A stretch of 50,864 bases of DNA from Bdellovibrionaceae bacterium UBA6502 (GTDB lineage Bacteria; Bdellovibrionota; Bdellovibrionia; Bdellovibrionales; UBA840): NCBI GenBank assembly GCA_002436415.1, contig DJMA01000046.1, positions 119,041-169,904 of the forward strand, written 5' to 3'. Position 1 is the first letter of the stretch. Every line of letters starts with the position of its first letter. This document shows positions 33,593-42,884 of the stretch, one piece after another. Both the position numbers and the translations under genes were made by a program. Under the pieces are notes generated by a model. The model saw only the letters and a program-made list of their open reading frames with translations. It had not been told where the DNA came from and did no database searches.

Positions 33593-34384
33593 TTATTTAT
33601 TACTTAGATAGTTTTCTGTAGACATAAAATTAATATTAACATTCTGAGCACCATGCCCAAAAGTGAATAGCTTACGCCCGTTCAAAAAAACAATAAATCG
33701 AAATGTTTTTGTAGTTGTCATAAGGGGTCCAGCACCATTATTTCCACATAAATAATCATTCGAGATCACAAAAAAATTGGTTTCAAGATAGCGTCTAAAA
33801 GAATCAATGCCAATTTTTTCAATCAATTGATTAAGAAAAAAAGTTTTAAGTCGTCGCTCGTTTGGATCACGAATAGATAGTTCTTCAAGGTCAACTATTT
33901 CATAAATTGAATCTGTAAGTAGATATAAATTTAATGGTGTGTCTGTGACCTCACTTTGCACTAGGATGCTCCAAATCCCACCGCATAAACATTGGGTGAG
34001 GTTTCCGCCAGACCAAGTAGAATTTCTGCCAGAATATATAATTCTATGAGAATCTCCTCGAAAGAAGAAGCTTTTAAACCCCACTTTTTCAAGGTAAAGC
34101 GGTGTTTCCTCAGTTAAGATCAATTGCACTACGGGCCGGCCCACACTCATGTTAAAATGCGCCACTCGATCAATATTTTTTCCATAATGCTTCCAATTGT
34201 CTGGGTTCGTTGCGTGAACTATAAAATAAGTATCCTCACCTTTTAGGTCTACTAGGGGGTAGTTAAATTCAGAATCATAGGTCCAATTAACAACATTATT
34301 TTCAAGGGAAAAAGTTTTATTCACCCATTCCGCGTGAGCACTATTTAGAAAAATCAAAGAAAAAATTAAAGTTAGAAAAGACAT
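33593..34384 (-). CDS. Exported protein of unknown function
   Basis: The ATG at 34384 gives a good signal peptide (FLTLIFSLIFLNSAHAEW) and 263 residues; an upstream TTG at 34414 would add ten residues ahead of the signal. The mature domain is beta-rich, with aromatic residues and Cys in CLCGGIW and YLCGNNGAG. No family is recognised. It has no operon partner and lies between a microsatellite region and a broken insertion sequence. Confidence 0.6.
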   Translation of the reverse strand: MSFLTLIFSLIFLNSAHAEWVNKTFSLENNVVNWTYDSEFNYPLVDLKGEDTYFIVHATNPDNWKHYGKNIDRVAHFNMSVGRPVVQLILTEETPLYLEKVGFKSFFFRGDSHRIIYSGRNSTWSGGNLTQCLCGGIWSILVQSEVTDTPLNLYLLTDSIYEIVDLEELSIRDPNERRLKTFFLNQLIEKIGIDSFRRYLETNFFVISNDYLCGNNGAGPLMTTTKTFRFIVFLNGRKLFTFGHGAQNVNINFMSTENYLSNK

Positions 34385-34604
34385 CAGTATTTTATCCAGC
34401 AAAAAATGTTCCAAAAATGAAGGGCTTATGCACTTGAATATACTGACTTTTTTGGTATCTTATAGCAAAGGTTGGATCCATTGACGAATATAAGGAGTTG
34501 GCTGTCAAAAAAGCTAACATTCCAACTCCTCAAGGATTTTGTGCCCTCCTATTCTTTAGAAACATATATTAAATCAACGTCAGAAGTAGCTATCTTACCA
34601 TTTT

Positions 34605-35846
34605 TTACAAGATATCTAGATCCACTCGAGCCTCAAAATGGGTGGAAAGCTGAGCAATGACCTGTCCCCAGTTCCATTTAGGCGTAGTCCACTTCGTTGT
34701 CACGCCCTTAACAGCCAGATAGAGAAGTTTGAGGAGTGAATCATCAGTCGGGAAGACAGCTCGATTTTTCGTCACCTTTCTCAACTGCCGATGGAGGTTT
34801 TCTACAATATTGGTGGTGTATATGATTTTTCTAATGGGTTGCGAATATTTGAAGTAACTGGAAAGTGTAGACCAGTTATTTCTCCATGAATTTACAACTA
34901 CAGGATATTTTTCGCCCCACCTTTCCGATAAGACATCTAAACTTTTAAGAGCCTGCTCTTCAGTTGAGGCTTGATAAACAAGCTTTAAATCCTTTAAAAA
35001 TTCTTTTTGGTGTTTTGAGCCGACATATTTTAATGAGTTTCGAATTTGATGGACGATACAGATTTGAACCTCTGTTTTTGGAAAAATGTTAGCAATCGCT
35101 TCAGGAAAGCCTTTAAGGCCATCTATACAGGCTATGAGAACATCTTTTATGCCACGATTTTGAAGATCAGTTAAAACGGATAACCAGAAGGTCGAGGACT
35201 CATTTTCGCCAATATAAATCCCTAAAACATCTTTTAATCCATTTTTATCGATACCTGAGCAGGTGTAGGCTGCCTTGCAGACAATCTTGCCATCAACTCT
35301 CACCTTGTAGTGTATGGCATCAAAAAAGATAACAGGCTAAAGGATATTGAGTGGGCGCGACTGCCATTCCTTGGCGTGCTCAAGAATCTTCCCTGTAATG
35401 CTAGAAATGGCTGTTGGTGAAATTTCTAAGCCGAAATATATCTCCTTCACATGACTTTCAATATCACGTGTAGTCACACCCTTTGCGTACATGGATATGA
35501 TTTGCTCTTCGAGTTTTGAGCTGACCCCTTCGTACTTCGGGATAGCCTTGGGTTCAAAGGTGCCATCACGGTCTCTAGGGATTTCAAGATCTACTTTCCC
35601 AGTGATGGTTTTAACAGATTTCTTATAACTTCCATTTCTAGAGTTTGATGTTTTCTTACCTTTTGAATCCCGATGGGAGTATCCAAGGTGGTCTTCAAGC
35701 TCTGCTTTCAACATCGTTTCCATTGAATTTTTGAGCATTAGCTGAAGAGCGCCTCGCTCAGCAAAAAGATCATCCATACTTTTTGCTGATTTTAACGCGT
35801 CGTTGACTTTTTCTGGGTCGAAAAGAAACTGGTCCTTTTGGTTCAT
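34605..35846 (-). pseudogene. IS256-family transposase interrupted by an in-frame amber codon
   Basis: This is a DDE transposase of the IS256/Mutator-like group. The N-terminal part (35846 to 35340) ends HAKEWQSRPLNIL, followed by TAG at 35337-35339. The same frame then continues PVIFFDAIHYKVRVDG, so the TAG replaces the Tyr that usually precedes Pro in this motif (a TAT or TAC to TAG change). The first catalytic Asp is in FFDAIHYK, the second in IACIDGLKGFPEAI, and the Glu in TTNIVENLHRQLRK. The C-terminus (LSTHFEARVDLDIL) looks complete at ~413 codons. One point mutation thus separates it from an intact gene. An internal ATG at 35303 lies downstream of the first Asp, so a restart would not restore activity. 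Confidence 0.92.
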
Positions 35847-35921
35847 TAGAATTTCTCCTTGTTAGTTTTTTACAAACAAGAAGTGATTTCGTCACCAAAA
35901 CACAAAATTATCTACAGAACC
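34605..35921. mobile_element. IS256-family insertion sequence, ends not fully defined
   Basis: The transposase identifies the element. Its right end may be at 35921, where the sequence read inwards is GGTTCTGTAGATAATTTTGT, which looks like an IS256-type terminal repeat. No convincing inverted partner was found between the 3' end of the transposase and 34470, so the left end is uncertain or lost, and no target duplication could be assigned. Confidence 0.6.
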
Positions 35922-35998
35922 AAAAAAAATAGAAAATAAAAAAACAGATTCATCATCAAAGAACAGCGAGATCTACTCAGCATATCTTTTCAGTCACT

Positions 35999-36457
35999 TT
36001 ATTCTACATAGAGATTAACATCTGGGTATGGAACTCTTTCGTTTATTAAATTTAAGCGGGTTGCATAATAGACCGCAAAGCGAAAGTTTTTGTTGTTCAC
36101 CGACCTACATTCGCTGATATCCAAAGTCAATTCAGAGTAAGTACTGCCATCAATTGATTTGTTAAAAGCCAGTTTCTTTGCACAAGTAATTTCGTTCAAG
36201 TTTAGTGTTGTTTCATCCACTCTACACCCATCCAAAACACTTGGGTAATAGGGCCGCAAAACATCGTCTATCTGAATACCTTGCTCTTTATTTTGCTCTC
36301 CACATAATTGTCTTTCTACTTCTTCAAAGCTAAACTCCTCTTTCCACGGAGAACCAAAATTAGTGGTTTGAACCACAATATAATAGTGATCTTTTTTGTC
36401 TGACATAGAATGAGCAAAGTTTGCTAGAAAGAGTAAAAACACAAAATATTTCATCAT
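35999..36457 (-). CDS. Small exported protein of unknown function
   Basis: A 152-residue product with a short signal peptide (YFVFLLFLANFAHS) and a ~135-residue mature chain with four Cys (RQLCGEQ, DGCRVDE, ITCAKK, SECRS), which suggests two disulphides. Two adjacent ATGs exist at the start. A perfect stem-loop with AGG in its loop lies just upstream (36461-36479) and may control translation. Family not recognised. Confidence 0.6.
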   Translation of the reverse strand: MMKYFVFLLFLANFAHSMSDKKDHYYIVVQTTNFGSPWKEEFSFEEVERQLCGEQNKEQGIQIDDVLRPYYPSVLDGCRVDETTLNLNEITCAKKLAFNKSIDGSTYSELTLDISECRSVNNKNFRFAVYYATRLNLINERVPYPDVNLYVE

Positions 36458-36460
36458 TTA

Positions 36461-36479
36461 AAATCCCGCCTCGGGATTT
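36461..36479 (-). promoter_or_regulatory. Perfect stem-loop directly before the start of the 35999-36457 gene
   Basis: On the minus strand, AAATCCCG, AGG and CGGGATTT form an 8-bp stem with the only ribosome-site-like bases (AGG) in the loop, 3 nt before the first ATG. It could act as a translational control element, or as a terminator for upstream transcripts, since TTTTAA follows. Confidence 0.45.
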
Positions 36480-36617
36480 AGGGTATCATAAAACTGTTAA
36501 GCCTATATATGTTGTTTCGAAGCACTAGAACTTATTATAGGATTTCGATATTTTTTAGTCGGTGATTTTTTTCATGATCGTCTAATCTATTTGCAGCAAT
36601 CAAGCTTTTAGAGCGAA

Positions 36618-36649
36618 TAAAAAAGGGGCCTAGCAAAGCTAGAACCCCT
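36618..36649 (-). terminator. Rho-independent terminator of the AAA+/M41 gene
   Basis: On the minus strand, AGGGG and CTAGC arms pair with GCTAG and CCCCT with a small internal loop, followed by TTTTTT. It lies 25 nt after the stop at 36674. Confidence 0.88.
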
Positions 36650-36673
36650 ACCCCCTGATTGGAAACGGGAATA

Positions 36674-39600
36674 TTAATTTGCAGACCTTCTGCAAGAATT
36701 TGGTTTTGAATCTTGTAGGTCAAATCTTGGAGCTAAAGGTAAGTCCATGATTTCAGCTTTTGCCACTTCGGAAATTCTTCTTTCCTCTAAAAGCTGGTCA
36801 ATATCCTTAACCGATCTAGGCATTAAGGACTCATGAAGTAAAACGGCATCACGATCTGCAAAACTATCTTTAGCAGTAAAACTTTGCCATTTCTTGCTTA
36901 AGTTTGATTTCATTTTTCCAAAGAAACTATTTGAGTAAACCACTTTACCCGTTTCTGTTCTGTAGTAGTTTCCTTTACGGAGCGCTAGCTTACGACGATT
37001 AAACTCAGCTTTCGTCTCAGGGTCCCACTCAAAAATCTTTTCTTCTGCATTTTCGTAAATCGTTTCTAGTTCCGGTCCTAATACAATTCCTTTTTCCGCT
37101 AAAGTCTTACCTAAAGTTAAGAACAAATCCCAGTTTAGTAAGATCGCTTCTTCCGCCATCTTTCTTGCTTCCTGACTCATTCTTTCTTTTTCTTCGTTAA
37201 AAATTAGTCTTTGCTCTGGAGTTAAACTAGCAATCATCTCTGCAAGAGTTTTTCCAGCTGGAACTGTATTGGTGCCAAATCTTTCCGAGTTACCCCAAAT
37301 TAATATCGAAGCTTCTGCAAGTTGGCTTGCTCGCTCCATATCGTTACTCTTTCCAGCATTATGGCTTCCGTTTGCAGAAGTTAAAATTTCTGCAACAAAT
37401 CCACCGTACAATAGAGCCATTTCTCTTAAAACAGCTTGTTCTGTTTTTTCTACTCTCTCTAACTCTTCTGAAGTTTGCAAACCAAGATAAACGATAGAGC
37501 GTCCGCCGATGTCTGTGACACCTGGGATGATATATATGCCTTTAGACTTTTGAGTATCTCCAAGTAAAACTTTCGTTACGATCTCGTGTCCTGCCTCATG
37601 GTAAGCCACAAAAACTTGCGTAATTTCAGAGGTTTTTGGGTAATGCTCATAGGCCTTACTTTGCAAATAGATTTGGTCTCTATATCCATCCGCTTCTATG
37701 TTCAGGTAGACACCCTTCGTGTGACGACCATAATCATCCGCTCTAGTAAACTCGTTCGCAGTCGTTTTTTCGGCATCTAAACTAATCTTAACCGCTTTTC
37801 CAGCAGGAACTCTACCCGTTAGACTATCGATTAAAGCTCCAGATAATTGCTCATGAACAAAACGGTGAATACTACGGCCTTGCTCTTCTACTGAGTAACC
37901 TTCCTTTGCCATTGCTTCTAAAACTTTGTCTCTTTCCTCGGGGGATTCAAAATAGAAATCCCACCAATGCGTCTCCGTTGTCGGTGCAAAAGTTTTTGTA
38001 ATCATCTCGTTCATCTTTAGGGCAAACATTTTATGAATACTGCCATGACTCAATGGAGAGAAGAAATACATATTGTCCATACCGATACGAGTAAGTGTTG
38101 CATCGGAAAAATACTTTCTTAAAAGAGCTTCTTGGGCATTAATTTTACCAATGTTCTTTTTGTAAGACTCGTGCATGGCATCGAAGCGAATGTTATCAGG
38201 CAAGGTCTTAGGAATCCCCTCATACCATTCTTCCCCCGCATTTCCAGTAATCACAAAAAGTACATCCTTCATTCTTCGACCATCAATTTCTGGTTCGTCA
38301 AAATAAGGGTAAAAGTTTTTGATTAACTCTTTATTTACGTTAGCAAGTTCATCTAAAACTACGATCAATCTCCCATTGTGTCGATCGTATTCTTTTTGAA
38401 ACTCAGAACGTCTATCTGGTTGTTCAAAATCATGTCCAAAAAGTCTTTCAAAATCTGCTTCTGACTTTAATTGATCGGCATCCACTCTCCAGACCGCAGA
38501 CTTTTCACCAAATAGCTCTTCGGCTAAAACTTTTGTGGTTTCAGTTTTACCAGTCGCCGATTTACCAAAGAAACCAAGCATAGTGGCCTTTTCAGACTTC
38601 TCGTTATTAGCATCAAAATTTTTGTTTCCTTTGATACGCATGCTTAAAACTCTCTGAGCAAGTTTCTTAGCAATGTTCTCAACGCCGTAAACACGTTTTA
38701 TCATTCTTTTTTCTAAATCACGAATGTATTGGATCTCTTTATCAGATATAGGATCCATTTTTTTCATTTCTTTTGTTTTGTCTATCTCAAGCTCAAAAGA
38801 CTCTCTATCATCATTTAAAAACTCAAAAGCCAATTTAGCAGTACCATCCACTTGCTCACGAACATCGATTCTAACTTCAACGGAATGGTGCTCGCTTAAA
38901 GTTAGTTTTCCATTCATCAAGGCAGCATCAACCACAGGTTCAACCAAAAGCTTAACCTTCTCACCCATTGGGCGAGCTGCATCCTCAGCATTAAAAGCAT
39001 AATTTTGGATGTATTTAGTAAGCTCTGGAGTCCATGTAAGCTCTACTTTTCCCAATTTAGAATTGGTATTTGTTCTAAGGTCCTTAGCCAGCTTAGTTAA
39101 ATGGATGTCAGTGATCTTCACCAATCCCTCAGGAGAAATTGGTCTTAAAAGCAAGATATTGGTAATTCGAGAGCCTACTTCTTCTGAAGTTCCTTTAGCA
39201 TCTTGTGCATCGGCAGTGCCTGAATTTGGTCGCCTCATAATGGAGGCTTTTAGTAGACGAGGGTTCTTAGCCACAGCTAACCATTTTTTAAAAATCTCTT
39301 CATAGCCCTGAGCCTTTCCACGAGGGCGGCCATCTAAATGACGATCCGCTAAAAGCTCAATACCATTGTTCGAAGCCATAAATAAAGTAGCTGGAAACTC
39401 TAAGGTTTTTAATCCACCGTTTGGATTGTTTACCTGAATGATTCCCTTTTCTAAAAATTCTTTCAAAAATTCATTTTTATTAGAGTAAGACCAGTCGTGT
39501 AACTCATTAAAGAACATAACTGCGCTTTCAGGGCCTAAAGTACCAGGAAGATTTCTTCCCCCATTGGCTCGCCATTCAGGGTTCTCTTCAATGTGGTACT

Positions 39601-40798
39601 TGGTTTCAAATAAGCTTCTTTCTTCCACTTTAATGTAACGACCACCTGAGTGCTCTATTACGAAATCAAGAAGTTTAGGAAATTCTCCGGAACCAACATA
39701 GCCTGTTGCTGAACCAAGCTCTGACCATAAATCCGCTTGTTTGCTCATGATCTTTACACGATACATATGTTTATCTAGAGCTTGATCGTCTCCTGGAAAC
39801 ATTGCCTGAACATAAGCTTCAGCCGCAGTGTCTTTTCCGGTTCCAGGCAAACCAATCAACATCAAATGCTCGGGCTTAACTCGACGAATTCGACGATAGT
39901 TTTTTCTTTCAATATCGATGATCTTTTCGATCACTTCAGGTTGTTCAATGATTCCAGCTTCCAACTGCTCTTTGATTCTATCAATTCGATCCAAAGCAGT
40001 CATTCTGTCCTGATCTTTGTAGAAATAAACATCCAATTGATTTCTTATAAAATCAAGATCTTCAGAGCTATAGCTAGGCTGGAGCAATGAGAAGTCATTA
40101 CCTAATTTCTTCATTGTTTCGCTAAGGTAATGTGGTAGCGGTTTTGTCATAGAATTAACGGTAGCTCTTAATTCAGTGATGTCTTCTAAAATACCAGTTT
40201 CATGATTGGAACTACCCTGCTGATTTTCAATAAACATCCATATCATCACATCAAGAGTGGCAAGCAATTCTGCTTTTTGTTTTTCTAAAGGCATCGATCT
40301 AGCGGGCGGGTTTTTTGCTTCATTGTCTTGAATCAAATCCGTCATAGATTGTAAAGAATCGGAAATGAAATAAAAACTATCCACTGTAAAGCTACCAGAA
40401 CTGGTATTCTCAATGGCGCGAAAAACACGATTGATACCAGCTACAACTGTTTCGTATTTTTTATATCTAAGTAAAACAGAAAAAGCTGCATGAGTATGTG
40501 TATACTTTTTCGACCTTTCCAAAATGTGCATAGCACGGTAGGCCGACACAGCCTCTTTTTTGGGGCCATTTTCCATCGCGGGGATTAATTTCTGCTCAAT
40601 GACCTGCTCTTCCGTTAACGGAATTTTCTTGTTTTTCTTAGGAGTTTTGATCCCAGATTTTTTTGAACTTGATTTTGATTCTTTGTCATTTCCCGAATTA
40701 TTATTGTCGTTGTCTCCGTCGTTTGCCGTAACCCCCGTTACAAATGACAAACAAAGAAGCATTGCGACGCATGCGCGCGCAAGTTTAGATGCTAACAC
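36674..40798 (-). CDS. Giant exported protein: two ClpB-like AAA+ modules fused to an FtsH-like M41 protease domain
   Basis: The start chosen is GTG at 40798, 5 nt after GAGGAGG; an upstream in-frame TTG at 40828 has no such site. Residue numbers below use the GTG start (1374 residues). Residues 1-25 form a Sec signal (LARACVAMLLCLSFVTGVTA), followed by a low-complexity Asn/Asp/Lys/Ser stretch to ~58. AAA+ module 1: Walker A GLPGTGKDT (316-324), GSATGYVGSGEFPKLLDFV (like the ClpB pore-loop region), Walker B AVMFFNELHD, and sensor FMASNN. AAA+ module 2: Walker A GFFGKSATGKT (742-752), Walker B LIVVLDELAN (811-820), then a ClpB-type TRIG...FSPLS end. M41 domain: HEAGH at 1067-1071 and the third zinc ligand in SNDMER (Asp1153). 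All catalytic residues seem present. A secretion signal on an ATP-dependent protease is paradoxical, since the periplasm lacks ATP. Single-gene unit. Confidence 0.85.
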   Translation of the reverse strand: MLASKLARACVAMLLCLSFVTGVTANDGDNDNNNSGNDKESKSSSKKSGIKTPKKNKKIPLTEEQVIEQKLIPAMENGPKKEAVSAYRAMHILERSKKYTHTHAAFSVLLRYKKYETVVAGINRVFRAIENTSSGSFTVDSFYFISDSLQSMTDLIQDNEAKNPPARSMPLEKQKAELLATLDVMIWMFIENQQGSSNHETGILEDITELRATVNSMTKPLPHYLSETMKKLGNDFSLLQPSYSSEDLDFIRNQLDVYFYKDQDRMTALDRIDRIKEQLEAGIIEQPEVIEKIIDIERKNYRRIRRVKPEHLMLIGLPGTGKDTAAEAYVQAMFPGDDQALDKHMYRVKIMSKQADLWSELGSATGYVGSGEFPKLLDFVIEHSGGRYIKVEERSLFETKYHIEENPEWRANGGRNLPGTLGPESAVMFFNELHDWSYSNKNEFLKEFLEKGIIQVNNPNGGLKTLEFPATLFMASNNGIELLADRHLDGRPRGKAQGYEEIFKKWLAVAKNPRLLKASIMRRPNSGTADAQDAKGTSEEVGSRITNILLLRPISPEGLVKITDIHLTKLAKDLRTNTNSKLGKVELTWTPELTKYIQNYAFNAEDAARPMGEKVKLLVEPVVDAALMNGKLTLSEHHSVEVRIDVREQVDGTAKLAFEFLNDDRESFELEIDKTKEMKKMDPISDKEIQYIRDLEKRMIKRVYGVENIAKKLAQRVLSMRIKGNKNFDANNEKSEKATMLGFFGKSATGKTETTKVLAEELFGEKSAVWRVDADQLKSEADFERLFGHDFEQPDRRSEFQKEYDRHNGRLIVVLDELANVNKELIKNFYPYFDEPEIDGRRMKDVLFVITGNAGEEWYEGIPKTLPDNIRFDAMHESYKKNIGKINAQEALLRKYFSDATLTRIGMDNMYFFSPLSHGSIHKMFALKMNEMITKTFAPTTETHWWDFYFESPEERDKVLEAMAKEGYSVEEQGRSIHRFVHEQLSGALIDSLTGRVPAGKAVKISLDAEKTTANEFTRADDYGRHTKGVYLNIEADGYRDQIYLQSKAYEHYPKTSEITQVFVAYHEAGHEIVTKVLLGDTQKSKGIYIIPGVTDIGGRSIVYLGLQTSEELERVEKTEQAVLREMALLYGGFVAEILTSANGSHNAGKSNDMERASQLAEASILIWGNSERFGTNTVPAGKTLAEMIASLTPEQRLIFNEEKERMSQEARKMAEEAILLNWDLFLTLGKTLAEKGIVLGPELETIYENAEEKIFEWDPETKAEFNRRKLALRKGNYYRTETGKVVYSNSFFGKMKSNLSKKWQSFTAKDSFADRDAVLLHESLMPRSVKDIDQLLEERRISEVAKAEIMDLPLAPRFDLQDSKPNSCRRSAN

Positions 40799-41277
40799 CC
40801 TTCCCTCCTCAAATTGATTTCCCAGCAATATCCTAGAGCAAGCACTATGCCAAAAATGGACAAGGAAAAGATGCCTACATTATCAGCGATGCTTATAACA
40901 TAAGAAGCTTAAATATTAATCTTAATGATATTTAAACAATAATTACAGATACTTATAAGCCAACAGCTCACCTAATACGGCCACTAAGTATAACTTATGC
41001 TTCATTGCGACAAACATTATTACAAAACTCATTGAAGCAAATACCTCAAAAGCTTACTTTTTAAGCTGGTATTTTGAAGTATCTTGTACCCAAAAAACCT
41101 ACTAATTTTAGGTATATAACTCATTTTGATTTAGGGTTTTGCAAGTTTTTTAGTGGATTCTTTCTATAGGATAAACATCTTTGCTGGATTAAAAGTTTCT
41201 ATAAGGCCGACTAATATAAGCTAGTCAAAGCGATTCAAAGGCCTATAGAGCCCCTATTTTGGCTAAAAACAAAAAAA
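40799..41277. other. Gene-free stretch upstream of the AAA+/M41 gene
   Basis: Nearly 480 bp with no supported gene; AT-rich. It should hold the promoter of the AAA+/M41 gene, but no -35/-10 pair is clear. A small AGCTT/AAGCT hairpin lies near 41052-41067. Confidence 0.45.
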
Positions 41278-41294
41278 GGAGCTTTAAAAGCTCC
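41278..41294 (-). terminator. Rho-independent terminator of thyA-folA
   Basis: GGAGCTT/AAGCTCC pair with a 3-nt loop; on the minus strand TTTTTTTGTTTTT follows. It lies 8 nt after the folA stop. Confidence 0.93.
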
Positions 41295-41302
41295 TTAAGA
41301 CA

Positions 41303-41803
41303 TTACTTTTTTTGATACCAACAGAACGAAAAGTTCTCTGGCTCTGAGTGCTCTTGCTTTTTTACAAGTTCGAATTTGTCTTTATCAAACTCAGGGAAAA
41401 AAGCATCTCCCTCATACTCTTTTTCAATTTCGGTTAAAATGATTAAGTCAGTATGAGCAAGGGTTTGCTTGTAAATCTCTGCCCCACCAGCGATCCAAAC
41501 TTCATCTCCAAATTTATCCGTTTGTGTTTCACAATACTTATAGGCTTCAGCAATACTTGTAACCACCACAGCATCATCACGCTCTTTGGGACGATAATCT
41601 AAGTTTCTGGTTACGATCACTAATTTACGATTTGGTAAGCCACTCGGAGGAATAGACTCATAGGTTTTTCTTCCCATGATCAAAATTTTCCCCATAGTCT
41701 GGTCTTTAAAAAATTTAAAATCTTTTGGAATATGCCAAGGAAGTTCATTGTTATTTCCAATTGTACGATTCCCTGCCATAGCGGCGATTTGAATTACTCT
41801 CAT
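41303..41803 (-). CDS. folA: Dihydrofolate reductase
   Basis: The enzyme reduces dihydrofolate, the by-product of the ThyA reaction, to tetrahydrofolate with NADPH. The start at 41803 is supported by AAGGA before the ATG; an upstream codon at 41833 would add ten unlikely residues. Family motifs: IGNNNELPWHIPKDFKFFK (Trp, active-site Asp and Phe), MGRKTYESIP (NADPH binding), and WIAGGAEIYKQTL. 166 residues is typical. It lies 95 nt downstream of thyA on the same strand and shares its terminator. Confidence 0.96.
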   Translation of the reverse strand: MRVIQIAAMAGNRTIGNNNELPWHIPKDFKFFKDQTMGKILIMGRKTYESIPPSGLPNRKLVIVTRNLDYRPKERDDAVVVTSIAEAYKYCETQTDKFGDEVWIAGGAEIYKQTLAHTDLIILTEIEKEYEGDAFFPEFDKDKFELVKKQEHSEPENFSFCWYQKK

Positions 41804-41898
41804 TGTTTGTTCCTTGAATGATAGGAGGACCATCTCCCCCTTCTCTATATTTTAAATTGCTATCCTTAGAAGTCTATCGCTTTTGTGAACTAGCAGAT

Positions 41899-42693
41899 TT
41901 AAACCGCTACGATCCCTTTAATGTGAGGGTGTGGATCATAACCAGTTAACTCAAAATCTTCGAATTTGAATGAAAAAATGTCTTTTACATCTGGGTTGAT
42001 CTTCATTTGAGGTAGGCTTCTCGGCTCACGAGACATTTGCAATTGAGCTTGCTCAAAATGATTTGTGTAAAGGTGTGCGTCTCCTAGGGTATGAACAAAA
42101 TCACCTAATTCTAAATCACAAACTTGAGCAACCATCATCGTCAGTAAAGCGTAACTGGCAATGTTAAAAGGAACTCCTAGAAACACGTCCGCAGACCTTT
42201 GGTACAACTGACAACTCAATTTATTATCAGCTACATAAAACTGAAAAAACGCATGACAAGGAGGAAGGGCCATATTGCTAACTTCCCCTACGTTCCAAGC
42301 ATTTACAATTAATCGTCGAGAGTCTGGATTGGTTTTAATTTGCTCAATCACATTTGTGATCTGATCAATACTAGAACCATCGGCTGTCGCCCACGAACGC
42401 CATTGATGGCCATAAACAGGACCTAAATCTCCGTTTTCATCAGCCCACTCATCCCAGATGCGTACGCCATTTTCTTTTAAATATTTGATATTGGTATCAC
42501 CACTTAAAAACCAAAGTAACTCATGAACGATTGATTTTAGGTGACATTTCTTTGTAGTCACTAATGGAAATCCCTCTGCCAAATTAAAACGCATTTGGTG
42601 GCCGAAAACACTTTTAGTTCCCGTACCAGTACGGTCTTCTTTTAAAGTTCCTTCTTCCATTATTTTTGCCATTAAATTTAAATATTGTTTCAT
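41899..42693 (-). CDS. thyA: Thymidylate synthase
   Basis: The enzyme makes dTMP from dUMP with methylene-tetrahydrofolate. At 264 residues it is the E. coli length. Motifs: EDRTGTGTKSVFGHQMRF, VYGHQWRSW, catalytic Cys146 in ALPPCHAFFQFYV, QRSADVFLGVPFNIASYALL, and the C-terminal PHIKGIVAV. AAGGAGCG precedes the ATG. It is transcribed with folA, the classic coupling of dTMP synthesis and folate recycling. No thyX was seen. Confidence 0.97.
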   Translation of the reverse strand: MKQYLNLMAKIMEEGTLKEDRTGTGTKSVFGHQMRFNLAEGFPLVTTKKCHLKSIVHELLWFLSGDTNIKYLKENGVRIWDEWADENGDLGPVYGHQWRSWATADGSSIDQITNVIEQIKTNPDSRRLIVNAWNVGEVSNMALPPCHAFFQFYVADNKLSCQLYQRSADVFLGVPFNIASYALLTMMVAQVCDLELGDFVHTLGDAHLYTNHFEQAQLQMSREPRSLPQMKINPDVKDIFSFKFEDFELTGYDPHPHIKGIVAV

Positions 42694-42884
42694 CCACGCT
42701 CCTTGGCTTAATCTTTTTAACTTTAACAGAGTCTTAAACTAAAATCAGCATTAGAGGCTTTGCATTGAAAGGGAATTTTGTTGGTTTTTCACAGGGATTT
42801 CTTTGATAAGTTATCATAAAACTTGAAGTATTTGCCTTTTCGGCTTAAAAGATGCTCATAGCCAACGCGCTGCAGGAGGTATCA

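Noticed and set aside
34493..34530. AGGAGTTGG/CCAACTCCT hairpin considered as the left end of the IS256 element
   Set aside because: It does not match the presumed right end at 35921 and pairs with itself over 38 bp, so it is not a terminal repeat pair.
36535..36723. 62-codon frame on the minus strand at the end of the AAA+/M41 gene
   Set aside because: It overlaps the end of the large gene and runs through the terminator hairpin at 36618-36649; no ribosome site.
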